Source: Winogradskyella immobilis
GTDB lineage: Bacteria; Bacteroidota; Bacteroidia; Flavobacteriales; Flavobacteriaceae
Direction of reading: 5' to 3'
DNA length: 64,000 bases
NCBI RefSeq assembly: GCF_021887715.1
Contig: NZ_JAIQXX010000004.1
Coordinates: forward strand, 155,679-219,678
The first letter of the stretch is position 1. Each line of letters starts with the position of its first letter. Positions 52,108-61,924 of the stretch are shown here, one piece after another. The notes beneath the pieces are model-generated. The model was not told the DNA's origin. It saw only the letters and a list, made by a program, of their open reading frames with translations, and ran no database searches. The position numbers were made by a program, and so were the translations under genes.

Positions 52108-53157
52108 CTAAGCTTCAGCATTAAAAAACACCTTGTAGTAATGCATTTTTTTGTTTTCGTCGTAGCCGCGCTCTAAATATTCTGCAGAGGCATCTGGTGC
52201 ATCAACATCTAATTTTATCTGTATGTTGGTGTCTAGTTTTATTTCGGTTTTAATCTTTTGTTTTTGCTTTTTTAGTGCAATTTCAGAAACATCAAACTGA
52301 TTTCTAATGAGAATACTATTTTCAGTTTCGTAAACTTTTTTATAATCTTCAAACTGACGGATTTGATCTTCTTCTTCAAAAATTTCCTCTTTAAAAGTTT
52401 CAATATTTACAATTTCATTTTCTTTAAAAAAATCAACCGTTTTTGCTAAAAAATTACTTTGTTCTTGCCCGCCAAAATTTGGTTGTAAAACCTCTTTAGA
52501 AAACTCTCTACACAACTCAATATAGTTTTTAGTATGTTGGTTACTATCGTCGGGGTATTTAATGTTTAAAAAGCTATTTATCCAATATTGTGCATCGTAA
52601 TTATTGTTATCTACACTAAATACAATTTTACCTTCTAAATCAGAACTATTTAATATTAAACAGCCTTTGTCAACTTTCTTTGCTTGGATGCCTTTTTGTA
52701 CTAAAATATCATAGCTATTTTGCTCTAAATACGTCTGAAAAAACTCAGTTTTATTTTCAATTTTAAAAATACCAATAGCATCTGTAAAATAATCTTGGTA
52801 TTGTATATTTTCAAAATAACAAACCATAACATCTCCTGTTTTAATTTGAGCAGAATTGCTTTGCTCAAAAAGATGTGTAACCATATGTTTAGAAACATCT
52901 ACAAATTCTGAATCGTCATTAAAAAGCTGGTCGCTATAGGTGTTGATTTCATTTAAACTAACATCTGAGTGATGATTAAATCGGTACGTTTCAGCAGCGC
53001 TCACAAACGGTTTTAAAAGATAGGGTAAAATAAGATTGTAAGTAGCTTCATCAAAATCTACGCTAGCGTTAGAAAATGCGTTTTTTGTATCGTTAAACTT
53101 ATTGCCAACTTTATGGATAATTAGTTTTTTTATAGAGGCTTTTTGACGTTTAATCAT
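52108..53157 (-). CDS. Nucleoid-associated protein, NdpA/YejK family
   Basis: A 349-aa cytoplasmic protein with the 37-kDa nucleoid-associated (YejK/NdpA) fold. IKKLIIHKVGNKFND begins the N-terminal domain, SNSAQIKTGDVMVCYFEN is typical of the middle, and SNFLAKTVDFFKENEIVNIE belongs to the C-terminal region. The E. coli protein associates with the nucleoid; its role is poorly defined. It is one of three minus-strand genes before rnhB. Confidence 0.82.
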   Translation of the reverse strand: MIKRQKASIKKLIIHKVGNKFNDTKNAFSNASVDFDEATYNLILPYLLKPFVSAAETYRFNHHSDVSLNEINTYSDQLFNDDSEFVDVSKHMVTHLFEQSNSAQIKTGDVMVCYFENIQYQDYFTDAIGIFKIENKTEFFQTYLEQNSYDILVQKGIQAKKVDKGCLILNSSDLEGKIVFSVDNNNYDAQYWINSFLNIKYPDDSNQHTKNYIELCREFSKEVLQPNFGGQEQSNFLAKTVDFFKENEIVNIETFKEEIFEEEDQIRQFEDYKKVYETENSILIRNQFDVSEIALKKQKQKIKTEIKLDTNIQIKLDVDAPDASAEYLERGYDENKKMHYYKVFFNAEA

Positions 53158-53225
53158 AGTTATAAATCTCCTGAAAATTAAGAGTTACAATAGTACAAAA
53201 TTGAATAATAAAGCGATAGGTATAT

Positions 53226-55595
53226 TTAATTCAACTTATAAACAATAATGGTTTTGTCATCACTTTGAGTTATAAGTTCTAAACCTCTGTTTTTATCAAT
53301 ATTGTTTAGTGTAGCAGCAGATGTGCCATAAACAGGAAAGTTGGGTATTGGTTTTGCTTGGCTGTCAAACAAATACACCTTTTTAGCTTGTAAATCCGTG
53401 GTGCTTATATAGATTTTATCGTTGAGGTAAAATATTTTTGGATTTGTATACTCACCAAAATCTAAATCTATAGATCTACTTTTTATATGAAGCGTATTGT
53501 TAGACAAGTTAACAAGTGTTTTGCTCGTAGCTTCAACACTATGATTGTTGTCTGTTGTTAATGGTTTTATATTAATTTTGCCTTTGGTATCTACCTGTAC
53601 TAACTGACCTGAAGCATTAGTCGTTGTAAACTTGTTTTGATACAAAAAAACAGCATTACCCGAAAAAGAAATATCTTCGTTTACATGAACTCGAGTTTTG
53701 CCTTGACGATTAAGAACTTCTAGTGTTTTACCTTGAGTAAAAACAATATAATCTTTACGGCCAATTCTAAAATGTTTAGGCTGTGAAGAAATGGTATTTG
53801 TAGCTTTGGCATACTTAAAACCATTGATGCGCTTTCCTTTAACATCATACATTAATAGGTTTTTATTTTGCGTCACTAAAAGTCTGTAGTTCTTTTTGTT
53901 ATCATAATCAAAAACAGAAAGTGGTTGTGTAATTTGATCATTAAATTTTAAAGGGAAAGTATCGACGTCTTTTCCATTACGGTCAATAACATAAACTCTA
54001 TTTGTAGTTGCAAATGCTAATTGTAATCTGCCGTTTTTATAAATATCAATTTGTTGAATATCCCCAAGTATTTTTCCCTGCAATTGTTTTTTCCAAAGAA
54101 TATTACCATTATTAGAAATTTGATATAAGATATTGTTGACGTCTTGCACAACAATATCTTGAGCTTTTGTAATATGATTTTTCACAGTTTGTGGAGCAAT
54201 AATAAGTTCTGAAGGTAATATTGTAGAAAAATCTTCGGTTATAGAATTAGCAACGCCTCGTTTTTTATAGGCTTTAAAAACTCCATTAATATGTGCAAAA
54301 TTAGTATCATAAATAAATTGAACAACATTGGTATTGAACGGGCTTGATGTATTATCTAATAATGCATTTAAACCTTCTTCATTTTTATATACTAAGTATG
54401 AAGATTCATCAGCCAAATCATCAGCTATACTTTTAAAACTATCAGAATTGCTTAACGTATTGTTGTTTAACTTATTTGTAATTATAGATTTAAGAGATTC
54501 TATAGAGTTAGAGAAGACAGCGAAGTTTTCTAAAACAAAAAAATAATCTGTTTGAGAGTATGAAATAAAAGGTTCTAAAAATTGATTAAAAAAATTAGAA
54601 TCTTCAAAAGAAAAAATATTTACCGTTTTATAAGTCTCAATACTTGGGTTAGAAACTAATGTTTCAAAGATTAAATCAGAATCTAAGCCGTATAGAGCAA
54701 GCGCATTTTGGTTTTCAAACTCAATGAAACCAATTTCAGTACTATAGTTTAAAATGCTAGAGACAGAATCTTTAGGTGTTAGTTTGATAGTTGAAAGATT
54801 TGTGGCAAATGTTTCATAATCATCAAAAGCAATACGTTTTATAGAAGAAGCGTTTGCAGGAATAATCTCAGCAAGTTTAAATTCTTGAGGAATCGTGTTT
54901 TTAAAATTATTAATTAAATGCAAGGTGTCATTGCTTTTTGTAATGCCGTTATATTTGGAAGCATTACTTTCAAAGACAAAATCTAAAATTGAATATTCTG
55001 TAAAATTTGATAGAATTGAATTTAAAAATAAGGTGTTTTCCGTTTTTGGTTGCTCCTTATATATATAGGTAACAGTTTTTTTAGAATCAGAAATTTCTAA
55101 TAAATCAGTTAATGCTTCATTTTTGTAATTCGGCGAACTATTTTTTACTAGCTCTAAACTAGAAGAACCAAAAAACAAACTGTCTATTAGAGTATGATAT
55201 AGTGTATCCTTATTTATAATTGATTTATAGATTTGAGACTGAGCTAGTTTTTTTGTTGAATTATTAGGTGTAGAATCTAGAATGACTAATCCAATAGAAT
55301 TTTTTGTAATATAAGAGATGTTGTAATCAGCATTAGAAGAGTCAATAGTGACAAATAAATCTTCTGTTGGGTTTAAATGATTTAAAATGTTGGATATGCT
55401 TTCAGTATAACGATTATCAATTTCTGAAAGTATTGAATTCCCTTCTAGCGCATTTTTAAAATCATTGATAGCATTAACTTTAATTATAAGACTAGAATTG
55501 CTCGGAATTAAATCGACAATTTTTATGTCGGTATTATAATTGTCAGAACAAGACAAAATCAAAACACCTATAATAAGGAGTATACATTTTTTCAT
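53226..55595 (-). CDS. Large hypothetical lipoprotein with C-terminal beta-propeller-like domain
   Basis: A 789-aa lipoprotein (signal peptide MKKCILLIIGVLILSC). The N-terminal half (about 25-450) is built of repeated alpha/beta segments such as DLIPSNSSLIIKVN and AEIIPANASSIKRIAFDDYE. The C-terminal half (about 460-789) has propeller-like blades with periodic DRNGKDVDTFPLKF, DVKGKRINGF, NRQGKTRVHV and DTKGKINIKPL, resembling PQQ/WD-type repeats, and ends in a GLELITQSDDKTIIVYKL strand. Exact family not recognised; a surface or periplasmic scaffold is likely. It starts 32 bp after the rnhB stop, suggesting cotranscription. Confidence 0.75.
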   Translation of the reverse strand: MKKCILLIIGVLILSCSDNYNTDIKIVDLIPSNSSLIIKVNAINDFKNALEGNSILSEIDNRYTESISNILNHLNPTEDLFVTIDSSNADYNISYITKNSIGLVILDSTPNNSTKKLAQSQIYKSIINKDTLYHTLIDSLFFGSSSLELVKNSSPNYKNEALTDLLEISDSKKTVTYIYKEQPKTENTLFLNSILSNFTEYSILDFVFESNASKYNGITKSNDTLHLINNFKNTIPQEFKLAEIIPANASSIKRIAFDDYETFATNLSTIKLTPKDSVSSILNYSTEIGFIEFENQNALALYGLDSDLIFETLVSNPSIETYKTVNIFSFEDSNFFNQFLEPFISYSQTDYFFVLENFAVFSNSIESLKSIITNKLNNNTLSNSDSFKSIADDLADESSYLVYKNEEGLNALLDNTSSPFNTNVVQFIYDTNFAHINGVFKAYKKRGVANSITEDFSTILPSELIIAPQTVKNHITKAQDIVVQDVNNILYQISNNGNILWKKQLQGKILGDIQQIDIYKNGRLQLAFATTNRVYVIDRNGKDVDTFPLKFNDQITQPLSVFDYDNKKNYRLLVTQNKNLLMYDVKGKRINGFKYAKATNTISSQPKHFRIGRKDYIVFTQGKTLEVLNRQGKTRVHVNEDISFSGNAVFLYQNKFTTTNASGQLVQVDTKGKINIKPLTTDNNHSVEATSKTLVNLSNNTLHIKSRSIDLDFGEYTNPKIFYLNDKIYISTTDLQAKKVYLFDSQAKPIPNFPVYGTSAATLNNIDKNRGLELITQSDDKTIIVYKLN

Positions 55596-55627
55596 TCAAC
55601 ACAAAATTTATTACAAATATAAAATAG

Positions 55628-56230
55628 TCATAAATCTAACTGGTATTGTTCTGGTAGTAATTTAAATGATTTTCGATGATATTTTGTTGTGCCATATTTT
55701 TTAATGGCTTCTCTATGTTCTTTAGTTGGGTAACCTTTATTTTGTTTCCAATTATACATCGGAAACTCTAAATGTATTTTCTCCATGTATAAATCTCTAT
55801 AAGTTTTGGCTAAAATTGAAGCCGCAGCTATGCTTAAGTATTTACTATCTCCTTTAATAATGGTTTTATAAGGGATGTTTTTATATGGTTTGAACTTGTT
55901 ACCATCTACAATAATATAATTAGGTACTGGTTTTAATTTCTCAATAGAAAGGTGCATCGCTTTAATTGAAGCATTAAGTATATTAATACTATCTATATCT
56001 TCTTGAAATATATTTGCTACTCCATAACATATAGATTCTGATTCTATAATAGGTTTTAATAATAATCGCTTTTTCTCAGAGAGTTGTTTAGAATCGTTAA
56101 GAATATTGTTTTCAAAATTCATTGGTATTATTACTGCAGCTGCAGTAACTGGTCCAGCCAAACAACCTCTGCCAGCTTCGTCTGTGCCGCATTCTAAATC
56201 TATTTCAGAAAATCTGTTTTTTAGTGCCAT
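55628..56230 (-). CDS. rnhB: Ribonuclease HII
   Basis: Removes ribonucleotides from DNA and RNA-DNA hybrids. The 200-aa protein has the N-terminal catalytic motif [20 protein letters not shown] with its Asp-Glu pair, VDGNKF, and the later [14 protein letters not shown] block. Length is typical. It is divergent from the susC-like gene across a 204-bp AT-rich space that holds the susC promoter. Confidence 0.95.
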   Translation of the reverse strand: MALKNRFSEIDLECGTDEAGRGCLAGPVTAAAVIIPMNFENNILNDSKQLSEKKRLLLKPIIESESICYGVANIFQEDIDSINILNASIKAMHLSIEKLKPVPNYIIVDGNKFKPYKNIPYKTIIKGDSKYLSIAAASILAKTYRDLYMEKIHLEFPMYNWKQNKGYPTKEHREAIKKYGTTKYHRKSFKLLPEQYQLDL

Positions 56231-56376
56231 ATTATATAGTGTAGAAAATTAATTCTAATTATTAAAAAACCAGTAGAATTGACTGGTATATTTTTATTCA
56301 ACAACATAATAAATATAAAATTGCCAGATTATTAAGTTTTATGCGAGTTTCTTTAACATTTTTTTATGTGAATCAC

Positions 56377-56407
56377 TTGGATATTTAATATTTTATTAAG
56401 ATGTTTG
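56377..56407 (+). promoter_or_regulatory. Candidate promoter of the SusCD operon
   Basis: TTG (56377-56379), 20-bp spacer, GATGTTTG (56400-56407): both boxes fit the Bacteroidetes TTG/TAnnTTTG promoter with one mismatch in the -7 element. It lies 28 bp before the susC-like ATG. Confidence 0.55.
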
Positions 56408-56434
56408 CGCTAGACTAACTCAAATAATTGTTTT

Positions 56435-59400
56435 ATGAAATTAAAGTTAACATGGTTATTAACGCTATTTATGGCGTTTGTAATGCAGCTTTCTTTTGGA
56501 CAAGAGAAAGACATTACAGGTACAGTTACTGCAGCTTCCGATGGTTTACCATTGCCAGGAGTTACAGTGCTGATTAAAGGTACCGCTACAGGTACATCAA
56601 CAGACATTGATGGTAAGTATTCTATCAAAGCAAAAGCAGGGGACATTTTAGTGTTCTCATTTGTCAGTATGAAAACTACTGAGAAAACAGTAGGATCTAG
56701 TAGTACAATTAATGTTGCAATGGCGGATGATATTGCTTCATTAGATGAAGTTGTAATTACAGGTTATTCTACAACTACAAAAGCAAAATCAAGTGTGTCA
56801 TCTGTAAGAGTCTCTAGTGAGACAATAGAAAACAGACCTAATGCGAGTTTTGTTCAAACGTTATCTGGTCAGGTGCCAGGTTTGAATATTACTACAAGTA
56901 GTGGGCAGCCAGGTGGTAACTCTTTAGTGCAGCTTCGTGGTGTAGGTTCTATTACAGGTGATACAGAACCATTATTTATTATAGATGGTGCGCCAGTAGA
57001 TCAGGATAATTTCCGTTCATTAAATCCACAAGATATTTTATCGGTGGATGTATTAAAGGATGCGGGTGCAACAGCAATTTATGGAAATAGAGGTGCAAAT
57101 GGTGTAATTGTTATTAAAACACGTCAAGGTGGTTTTAACGAAGGATTGAAAATCAATTATAACGGTTTTGTGGCATATAGTTCTTTACAAGATGATGATT
57201 ATGATGTTTTAGGTGCTCAAGACTTATTACGTTATGAGCGAAGTAGAGGTAATGGTGCAGGTGCAGGTAACAGTAATAGTTTGTTTAACCCTGGTAATGG
57301 TACGCCATTGACTGATGCGCAAATAGCAGCAGCACCAAACTTTAACTGGACAGACTTTTTCTTCCGTACAGGTGTTACGCAAAGTCATACCGTATCTTTA
57401 AGTAGTGGTGGAGAAAATTCATCACAGTTTACTTCATTTGGTTTTAATGATACAGAAGGTATTTTAGTACAATCATCATTAAAGCGTTTTAACATTCGTT
57501 CAAATATTACAGGGAAATCATCAAATGGAAAGTTTAATTATGGAACTAACTTAACGTTAAACTATTCTGATTCAGGTGAGCCAAATAATATTGGTGGCGG
57601 TGCGATTAACCGTAACTTTGTATTAGGAGCGTTACAATCAGTGCCATATCTTACACCAGAAGATTACACTAATGGCGCAGCATTATTAGCACCACTATCT
57701 TTTACTAATACACCATTATTCTTATTAGATCGTGTAGAAACGTTTACTCGTGTTGATGAAGAGGTGAGATTAATAGGTAGTGCTAACTTTAGTTATGCAC
57801 TTTCAGATTGGTTAACTGCTAATTTATTAATGTCTGGAGATTATCAGGCAGCACAGAATTTACGAGCAGAGGGACCAACATCATTTAATGCATTATTATT
57901 TGGTGGTGCTGAAAACCCAACTTCAGGATTCCAACAGCAAAATAACCCAAGAACGTTTGCTTACAACCAAGTAACTTCATTAAATGCTAGTAAAACTTAT
58001 GGTAAGCATTCTGTTGATGTAGGATTATATACAGAATATTTTAAAACACATTTTAGAACATTTGGATTCTTCCAAAATGGATTAGATCCAAGAACGTTCT
58101 CGCCAGGTGATGGTTCAGGTTTTATACCTGTTGCTCTTGATCCAGCTTCAGGTGGTATTATTTTTAATGATAACCCTAATGCTGATATTATTAATACAGG
58201 ATTATTCTCATACTTTGCATCAGCAGATTATGATTATGATGAGCGTTTTGGTGGTTCTGCAACAATACGACGAGATGCTTCATTTAGATTTGCTGCATCT
58301 AATCGTTGGGCAACATTCTGGTCTGTATCTGGGCGTTGGAATATTTCTAATGAAGCTTTTATGGAGAATTCAGTATTCAATAACTTAAAGTTAAGAGCAT
58401 CATGGGGTACAGCAGGTAATCAAAACATTGCAGCTCCAGTTGATGCAACTGAAGACTTTTTTGCTACAGGATCAGGTTATGGTAATGCCAACTCAATATT
58501 CTTAGCACAGATAGGTAATAGAGATTTACAGTGGGAGACTACTGAGCAGGTAAACATTGGTGTTGACTTTGGGGTATGGAATAATAGATTAAGAGGGTCA
58601 TTAGATGTTTATGAGCGTGAGACTTCTGATTTATTTCAACAGACACCATTATCAGCAACTGTAGGTTTTACTTCACAGCCAGCAAACACAGGTTTATTAA
58701 CTAACCGAGGTTTTGATTTACAGTTAGATTATGATATCATTCAAGCTAAGAATCAAGGTGATTTAAGAGTTTCTGTAGGTGTGGTTGCTAACTTTAACGA
58801 AACTGAATTAGATGAACTTCCAAATTCAGAAGGTGAAATTATTGGTTTAGGTAGAAACGGAGGTCGTTTAGGTGAATACTTCACTTTACGTTATGCTGGT
58901 ATCAATCCAGCTAATGGGGAATTATTATTCTTAACAGCTGATGGAGATGTTACAGAGAACCCAAATGCTGATACAGATCGTGTATGGTTAGGCAAGAATA
59001 TCATTCCAGATTGGAATGGTAGTTTTAATCTTAATGTAGATTACAAAAACTTTTTCTTTACTACTCAGTGGAACTATGTCTTAGGTGTTGATCGTTTTGA
59101 TAATGACTATGCAGGTTTTATTAATGAGGATAATGTTGGTCAATTTAACTTTTCAGCAGATATCTTAAGAGCATGGACACAACCAGGTGATATTACAGAT
59201 ATCAATTCGCCAACGGCAACGAACAGAAATACATTTGCATCAACTAGATTCTTAAGAGATGCGAGTTACTTACGCTTGAGATTTGCATCATTTGGTTATA
59301 ATTTCCCATCTAAATATTTAGAGAACACAGGAATATCAAGTGCAAGAGTATTTATCAATGGTGAAAATTTATTCACTTTCACAGAGTGGAGAGGATTTGA

Positions 59401-59479
59401 TGCTGAGACAAGAAGTAATGGATCAAGAGAATTCCCTACACCAAGAACAATTTCCTTTGGTTTTGAATTAGGAATATAA
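56435..59479 (+). CDS. SusC/RagA-family TonB-linked outer-membrane protein
   Basis: Outer-membrane channel of 1014 aa that works with the SusD-like lipoprotein to import oligosaccharides or peptides. Signal peptide (about 1-22), a CarboxypepD_reg-like domain (about 25-100; ITGTVTAASDGLPLPGVTVL), the SusC signature DEVVITGYSTTTKAKSSVSS, the plug (about 120-240; GVGSITGDTEPLFIIDGAP and GATAIYGNRGANGVIVIKT) and the 22-strand barrel to the C-terminus, ending with Phe-Glu-Leu-Gly-Ile. No N-terminal STN domain or adjacent FecR/sigma pair is seen, so it is probably not ECF-regulated. The substrate is unknown: no glycoside hydrolase is adjacent. Confidence 0.96.
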   Translation: MKLKLTWLLTLFMAFVMQLSFGQEKDITGTVTAASDGLPLPGVTVLIKGTATGTSTDIDGKYSIKAKAGDILVFSFVSMKTTEKTVGSSSTINVAMADDIASLDEVVITGYSTTTKAKSSVSSVRVSSETIENRPNASFVQTLSGQVPGLNITTSSGQPGGNSLVQLRGVGSITGDTEPLFIIDGAPVDQDNFRSLNPQDILSVDVLKDAGATAIYGNRGANGVIVIKTRQGGFNEGLKINYNGFVAYSSLQDDDYDVLGAQDLLRYERSRGNGAGAGNSNSLFNPGNGTPLTDAQIAAAPNFNWTDFFFRTGVTQSHTVSLSSGGENSSQFTSFGFNDTEGILVQSSLKRFNIRSNITGKSSNGKFNYGTNLTLNYSDSGEPNNIGGGAINRNFVLGALQSVPYLTPEDYTNGAALLAPLSFTNTPLFLLDRVETFTRVDEEVRLIGSANFSYALSDWLTANLLMSGDYQAAQNLRAEGPTSFNALLFGGAENPTSGFQQQNNPRTFAYNQVTSLNASKTYGKHSVDVGLYTEYFKTHFRTFGFFQNGLDPRTFSPGDGSGFIPVALDPASGGIIFNDNPNADIINTGLFSYFASADYDYDERFGGSATIRRDASFRFAASNRWATFWSVSGRWNISNEAFMENSVFNNLKLRASWGTAGNQNIAAPVDATEDFFATGSGYGNANSIFLAQIGNRDLQWETTEQVNIGVDFGVWNNRLRGSLDVYERETSDLFQQTPLSATVGFTSQPANTGLLTNRGFDLQLDYDIIQAKNQGDLRVSVGVVANFNETELDELPNSEGEIIGLGRNGGRLGEYFTLRYAGINPANGELLFLTADGDVTENPNADTDRVWLGKNIIPDWNGSFNLNVDYKNFFFTTQWNYVLGVDRFDNDYAGFINEDNVGQFNFSADILRAWTQPGDITDINSPTATNRNTFASTRFLRDASYLRLRFASFGYNFPSKYLENTGISSARVFINGENLFTFTEWRGFDAETRSNGSREFPTPRTISFGFELGI

Positions 59480-59490
59480 AAAAATAGAAT

Positions 59491-60987
59491 ATGAAAAAAA
59501 TAAATAAAATAATATTTGTCGGACTCTTAGCAGTGCTAATGGGTTGTAACGACGCAATAGATATCAGACAACCTGGTCGTTTAGATGCTGCAAATGCATT
59601 TACTAATGTGGAAGATCTACAGTTAGGTTTGTTAGGTATATATGCACAATGGGATTTAACCCCAGAGATCGCCTTAGCCTCTAATTTTTGTGATGAGGTT
59701 TCTATTGGATTTGACAGTGGTGGGCAAGGTTTAGCATTATATGGATTTCAGTTGAATCCAGCAAGTGCAGCAGGGTCTAACTTCTGGGTAAGGAACTTTG
59801 CATTTAACAATAGAGCATCGATTTTAATTGAGGCTGCTAATAGTTTATCATCAGAGATTGATGCAGCAGATCAGGCAGAGTTTAATAATATCTTAGCACA
59901 AGCACATTTTTTAAGAGCTTATGCAAACCACGAGTTGTTATTATATTTTAGTACTGATGTAAGAGATGATTCAACATTGGCAGCGCCAGTGATTGATTTT
60001 GTTCCAGGATTAACATTCCAACCGCTTAGAGATACCACAGGTGATTTATGGGCATATATCAATTCAGATTTAGATTTGGCATCAAGTTTATCTAATGTAC
60101 AATCAGATGTAACTTTTATCTCAAGAGATGCTATTACAGCATTTAGAGCACGTTTAGCTATGGAAAGAGGAGATTATCCTACTGCAGCTTCATTAGCTCA
60201 AGGCCTATTGAATTCTTATCCAATAGCAGACAGAGATCAATATCAATTAATGTTCTTAGATGCAGATAATACAGAAATTATTATGAAGTTGGAAAGAACT
60301 CCTAATGACCCTTTTGATGGACAAGGAGCTACAGGATCAGTAAATGCAGGTGGCTGGGCAGGAGCTCGTTTTGCATTTGTTGATGCAACATTAGCAGGTT
60401 CACCATATTTTGAAATGGATAGAAATGTATTTAATATGTTAGATCCAGCAGATATTAGATTTGATGTTAACGTAGCACCAACTTCAGTGATTAGTGGAGA
60501 TTTTGATAATGATCCAGATCCTGTAAATAATGATATTTTAGTAATTCAAAAATATCCAGGTTCAGAAGGACAACCATTAATGAATGATTTAAAAGCGTTT
60601 AGATCTTCAGAGATGTTATTGATCTTGGCAGAGTCAAGAGCAGCTATGGGTAACTTTAGTGGTGCAGCAGAATTAATACAACAATTACGTACAGCACGTT
60701 TTGGATCGGCTCAACCGCTTCCTGTTTATAATTCAATGCAAGAAGCTTTTGCAGGTGTTTTAGATGAGCGTCGAGTAGAATTAGTATTTGAAGGACACCG
60801 TTATAAAGATTTAAAACGTATAGGTGTAGCAGCAGGACGAGGTATTGATAGAAACATGATTGATTGTTTAGGGCAAGGAAATGCTTGTACTTTATCAGCA
60901 GATGATTTTAGATTTACATTACCAATTCCAATTGTAGAAATTAACGGTAATCCAGCTATAGGTGCTGAACAAAACCCTGGTTATTAA
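59491..60987 (+). CDS. SusD/RagB-family surface lipoprotein
   Basis: Cell-surface substrate-binding lid of the SusC channel, 498 aa. The signal peptide has a lipobox (LLAVLMGC, Cys about 19). The body is helical TPR-like, with AQAHFLRAYANHELLLYF, AFRARLAMERGDYPTAASLA and the C-terminal DERRVELVFEGHRYKDLKR signature of RagB/SusD. It starts 11 bp after the susC stop. The binding site cannot be read from sequence. Confidence 0.95.
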   Translation: MKKINKIIFVGLLAVLMGCNDAIDIRQPGRLDAANAFTNVEDLQLGLLGIYAQWDLTPEIALASNFCDEVSIGFDSGGQGLALYGFQLNPASAAGSNFWVRNFAFNNRASILIEAANSLSSEIDAADQAEFNNILAQAHFLRAYANHELLLYFSTDVRDDSTLAAPVIDFVPGLTFQPLRDTTGDLWAYINSDLDLASSLSNVQSDVTFISRDAITAFRARLAMERGDYPTAASLAQGLLNSYPIADRDQYQLMFLDADNTEIIMKLERTPNDPFDGQGATGSVNAGGWAGARFAFVDATLAGSPYFEMDRNVFNMLDPADIRFDVNVAPTSVISGDFDNDPDPVNNDILVIQKYPGSEGQPLMNDLKAFRSSEMLLILAESRAAMGNFSGAAELIQQLRTARFGSAQPLPVYNSMQEAFAGVLDERRVELVFEGHRYKDLKRIGVAAGRGIDRNMIDCLGQGNACTLSADDFRFTLPIPIVEINGNPAIGAEQNPGY

Positions 60988-61006
60988 TTTTTAAATAACA
61001 ATAATT

Positions 61007-61807
61007 ATGAAAAAAAACATATATAAATTATTTATACTGTGTATTCTCTCTTTGAGTTTCACAGGATGTGATGAAGATTTAATAGTATTTGATGTAGATA
61101 ATGGCCAAACTTTGGTAGCTTTTGCTTCAGCAAGTGCAGATTTACCTATAGAAATTAACAGTACAGGTAGTGTATCAATACCAATTAATTCTACAACTAG
61201 ATCTTCATCTGATAGAACTATTATGATTAGTGTTGATCCTAGTTCAACAGCTAATCCTAATGCATACAGCTTTAATAGTCAAGTTGTAATACCAGCTAAT
61301 GAGTTTACAGGAACCTTGGTTATTAATGGTGTTGATGATATGGTTGAAACGACACCAGAATCTTTAGTATTATCTTTATCTGGTGGTGATATTAATGGAT
61401 CTAACATTAATATTAGTGTATTTCAAGTTTGTCCAGTGCCAGAAACATTTGGAGTCGGTAATTATATGTTAACATCAACAGGAAATCTTCTTTTTGGTAC
61501 TGATGTATTACAGCCAGGTTCAGTTTTTAATGTTACGGCCAGTGGTTTAACTAGACAGTTCTCTTCTCAAGATTTTGCTGGTTTCTGTGCGGGTACTTTA
61601 AATACATTCTCATTAAACCTTGTGTGTAATGAAGTATTAGTACCAGATACAGAGACGACTTGTAATTGTGCAGATAACAATTTATTTACAAATGGTAGTG
61701 TTAATGGTACGTATGATCCTAATGATGATTCAGTTCTAACTTTTTCGATGATAAGAAATTGTGGAGGAAGTAGTGTAGAGAATACATTTACATTTACTAG
61801 ACAGTAA
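61007..61807 (+). CDS. SusCD-associated lipoprotein with Calx-beta-like domain
   Basis: Third gene of the operon, a 266-aa lipoprotein (lipobox LSFTGC). The first half has a Calx-beta-like Ig fold (SIPINSTTRSSSDRTIMISV and DDMVETTPESLVLSLSGG). The second half is a beta-rich domain with six cysteines (among them FCAGT, LVCNE, TCNCADN and RNCGG), suggesting disulfides outside the cell. Such lipoproteins often act as accessory surface glycan/protein binders. Exact family not recognised. It ends at a strong terminator. Confidence 0.75.
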   Translation: MKKNIYKLFILCILSLSFTGCDEDLIVFDVDNGQTLVAFASASADLPIEINSTGSVSIPINSTTRSSSDRTIMISVDPSSTANPNAYSFNSQVVIPANEFTGTLVINGVDDMVETTPESLVLSLSGGDINGSNINISVFQVCPVPETFGVGNYMLTSTGNLLFGTDVLQPGSVFNVTASGLTRQFSSQDFAGFCAGTLNTFSLNLVCNEVLVPDTETTCNCADNNLFTNGSVNGTYDPNDDSVLTFSMIRNCGGSSVENTFTFTRQ

Positions 61808-61828
61808 ATAATAACATATTATTATATT

Positions 61829-61857
61829 AAAAGCCTTACTATTTTAGTAAGGCTTTT
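61829..61857 (+). terminator. Terminator of the SusCD operon
   Basis: AAAAGCCTTACTA (61829-61841), loop TTT, TAGTAAGGCTTTT (61845-61857), then a T-run. A perfect 13-bp stem 22 bp after the lipoprotein stop. Confidence 0.9.
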
Positions 61858-61924
61858 TTTGTTTATAATAGAATGGAATAATTTTCGTTTAAAAATCATA
61901 CTTTTGTTGATTAAGAATATATAA

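Noticed and set aside
56231..56434. Riboswitch or sigma/anti-sigma control before the susC-like gene
   Set aside because: No conserved riboswitch core is visible and no FecR or ECF sigma gene is adjacent; only a candidate promoter is supported.
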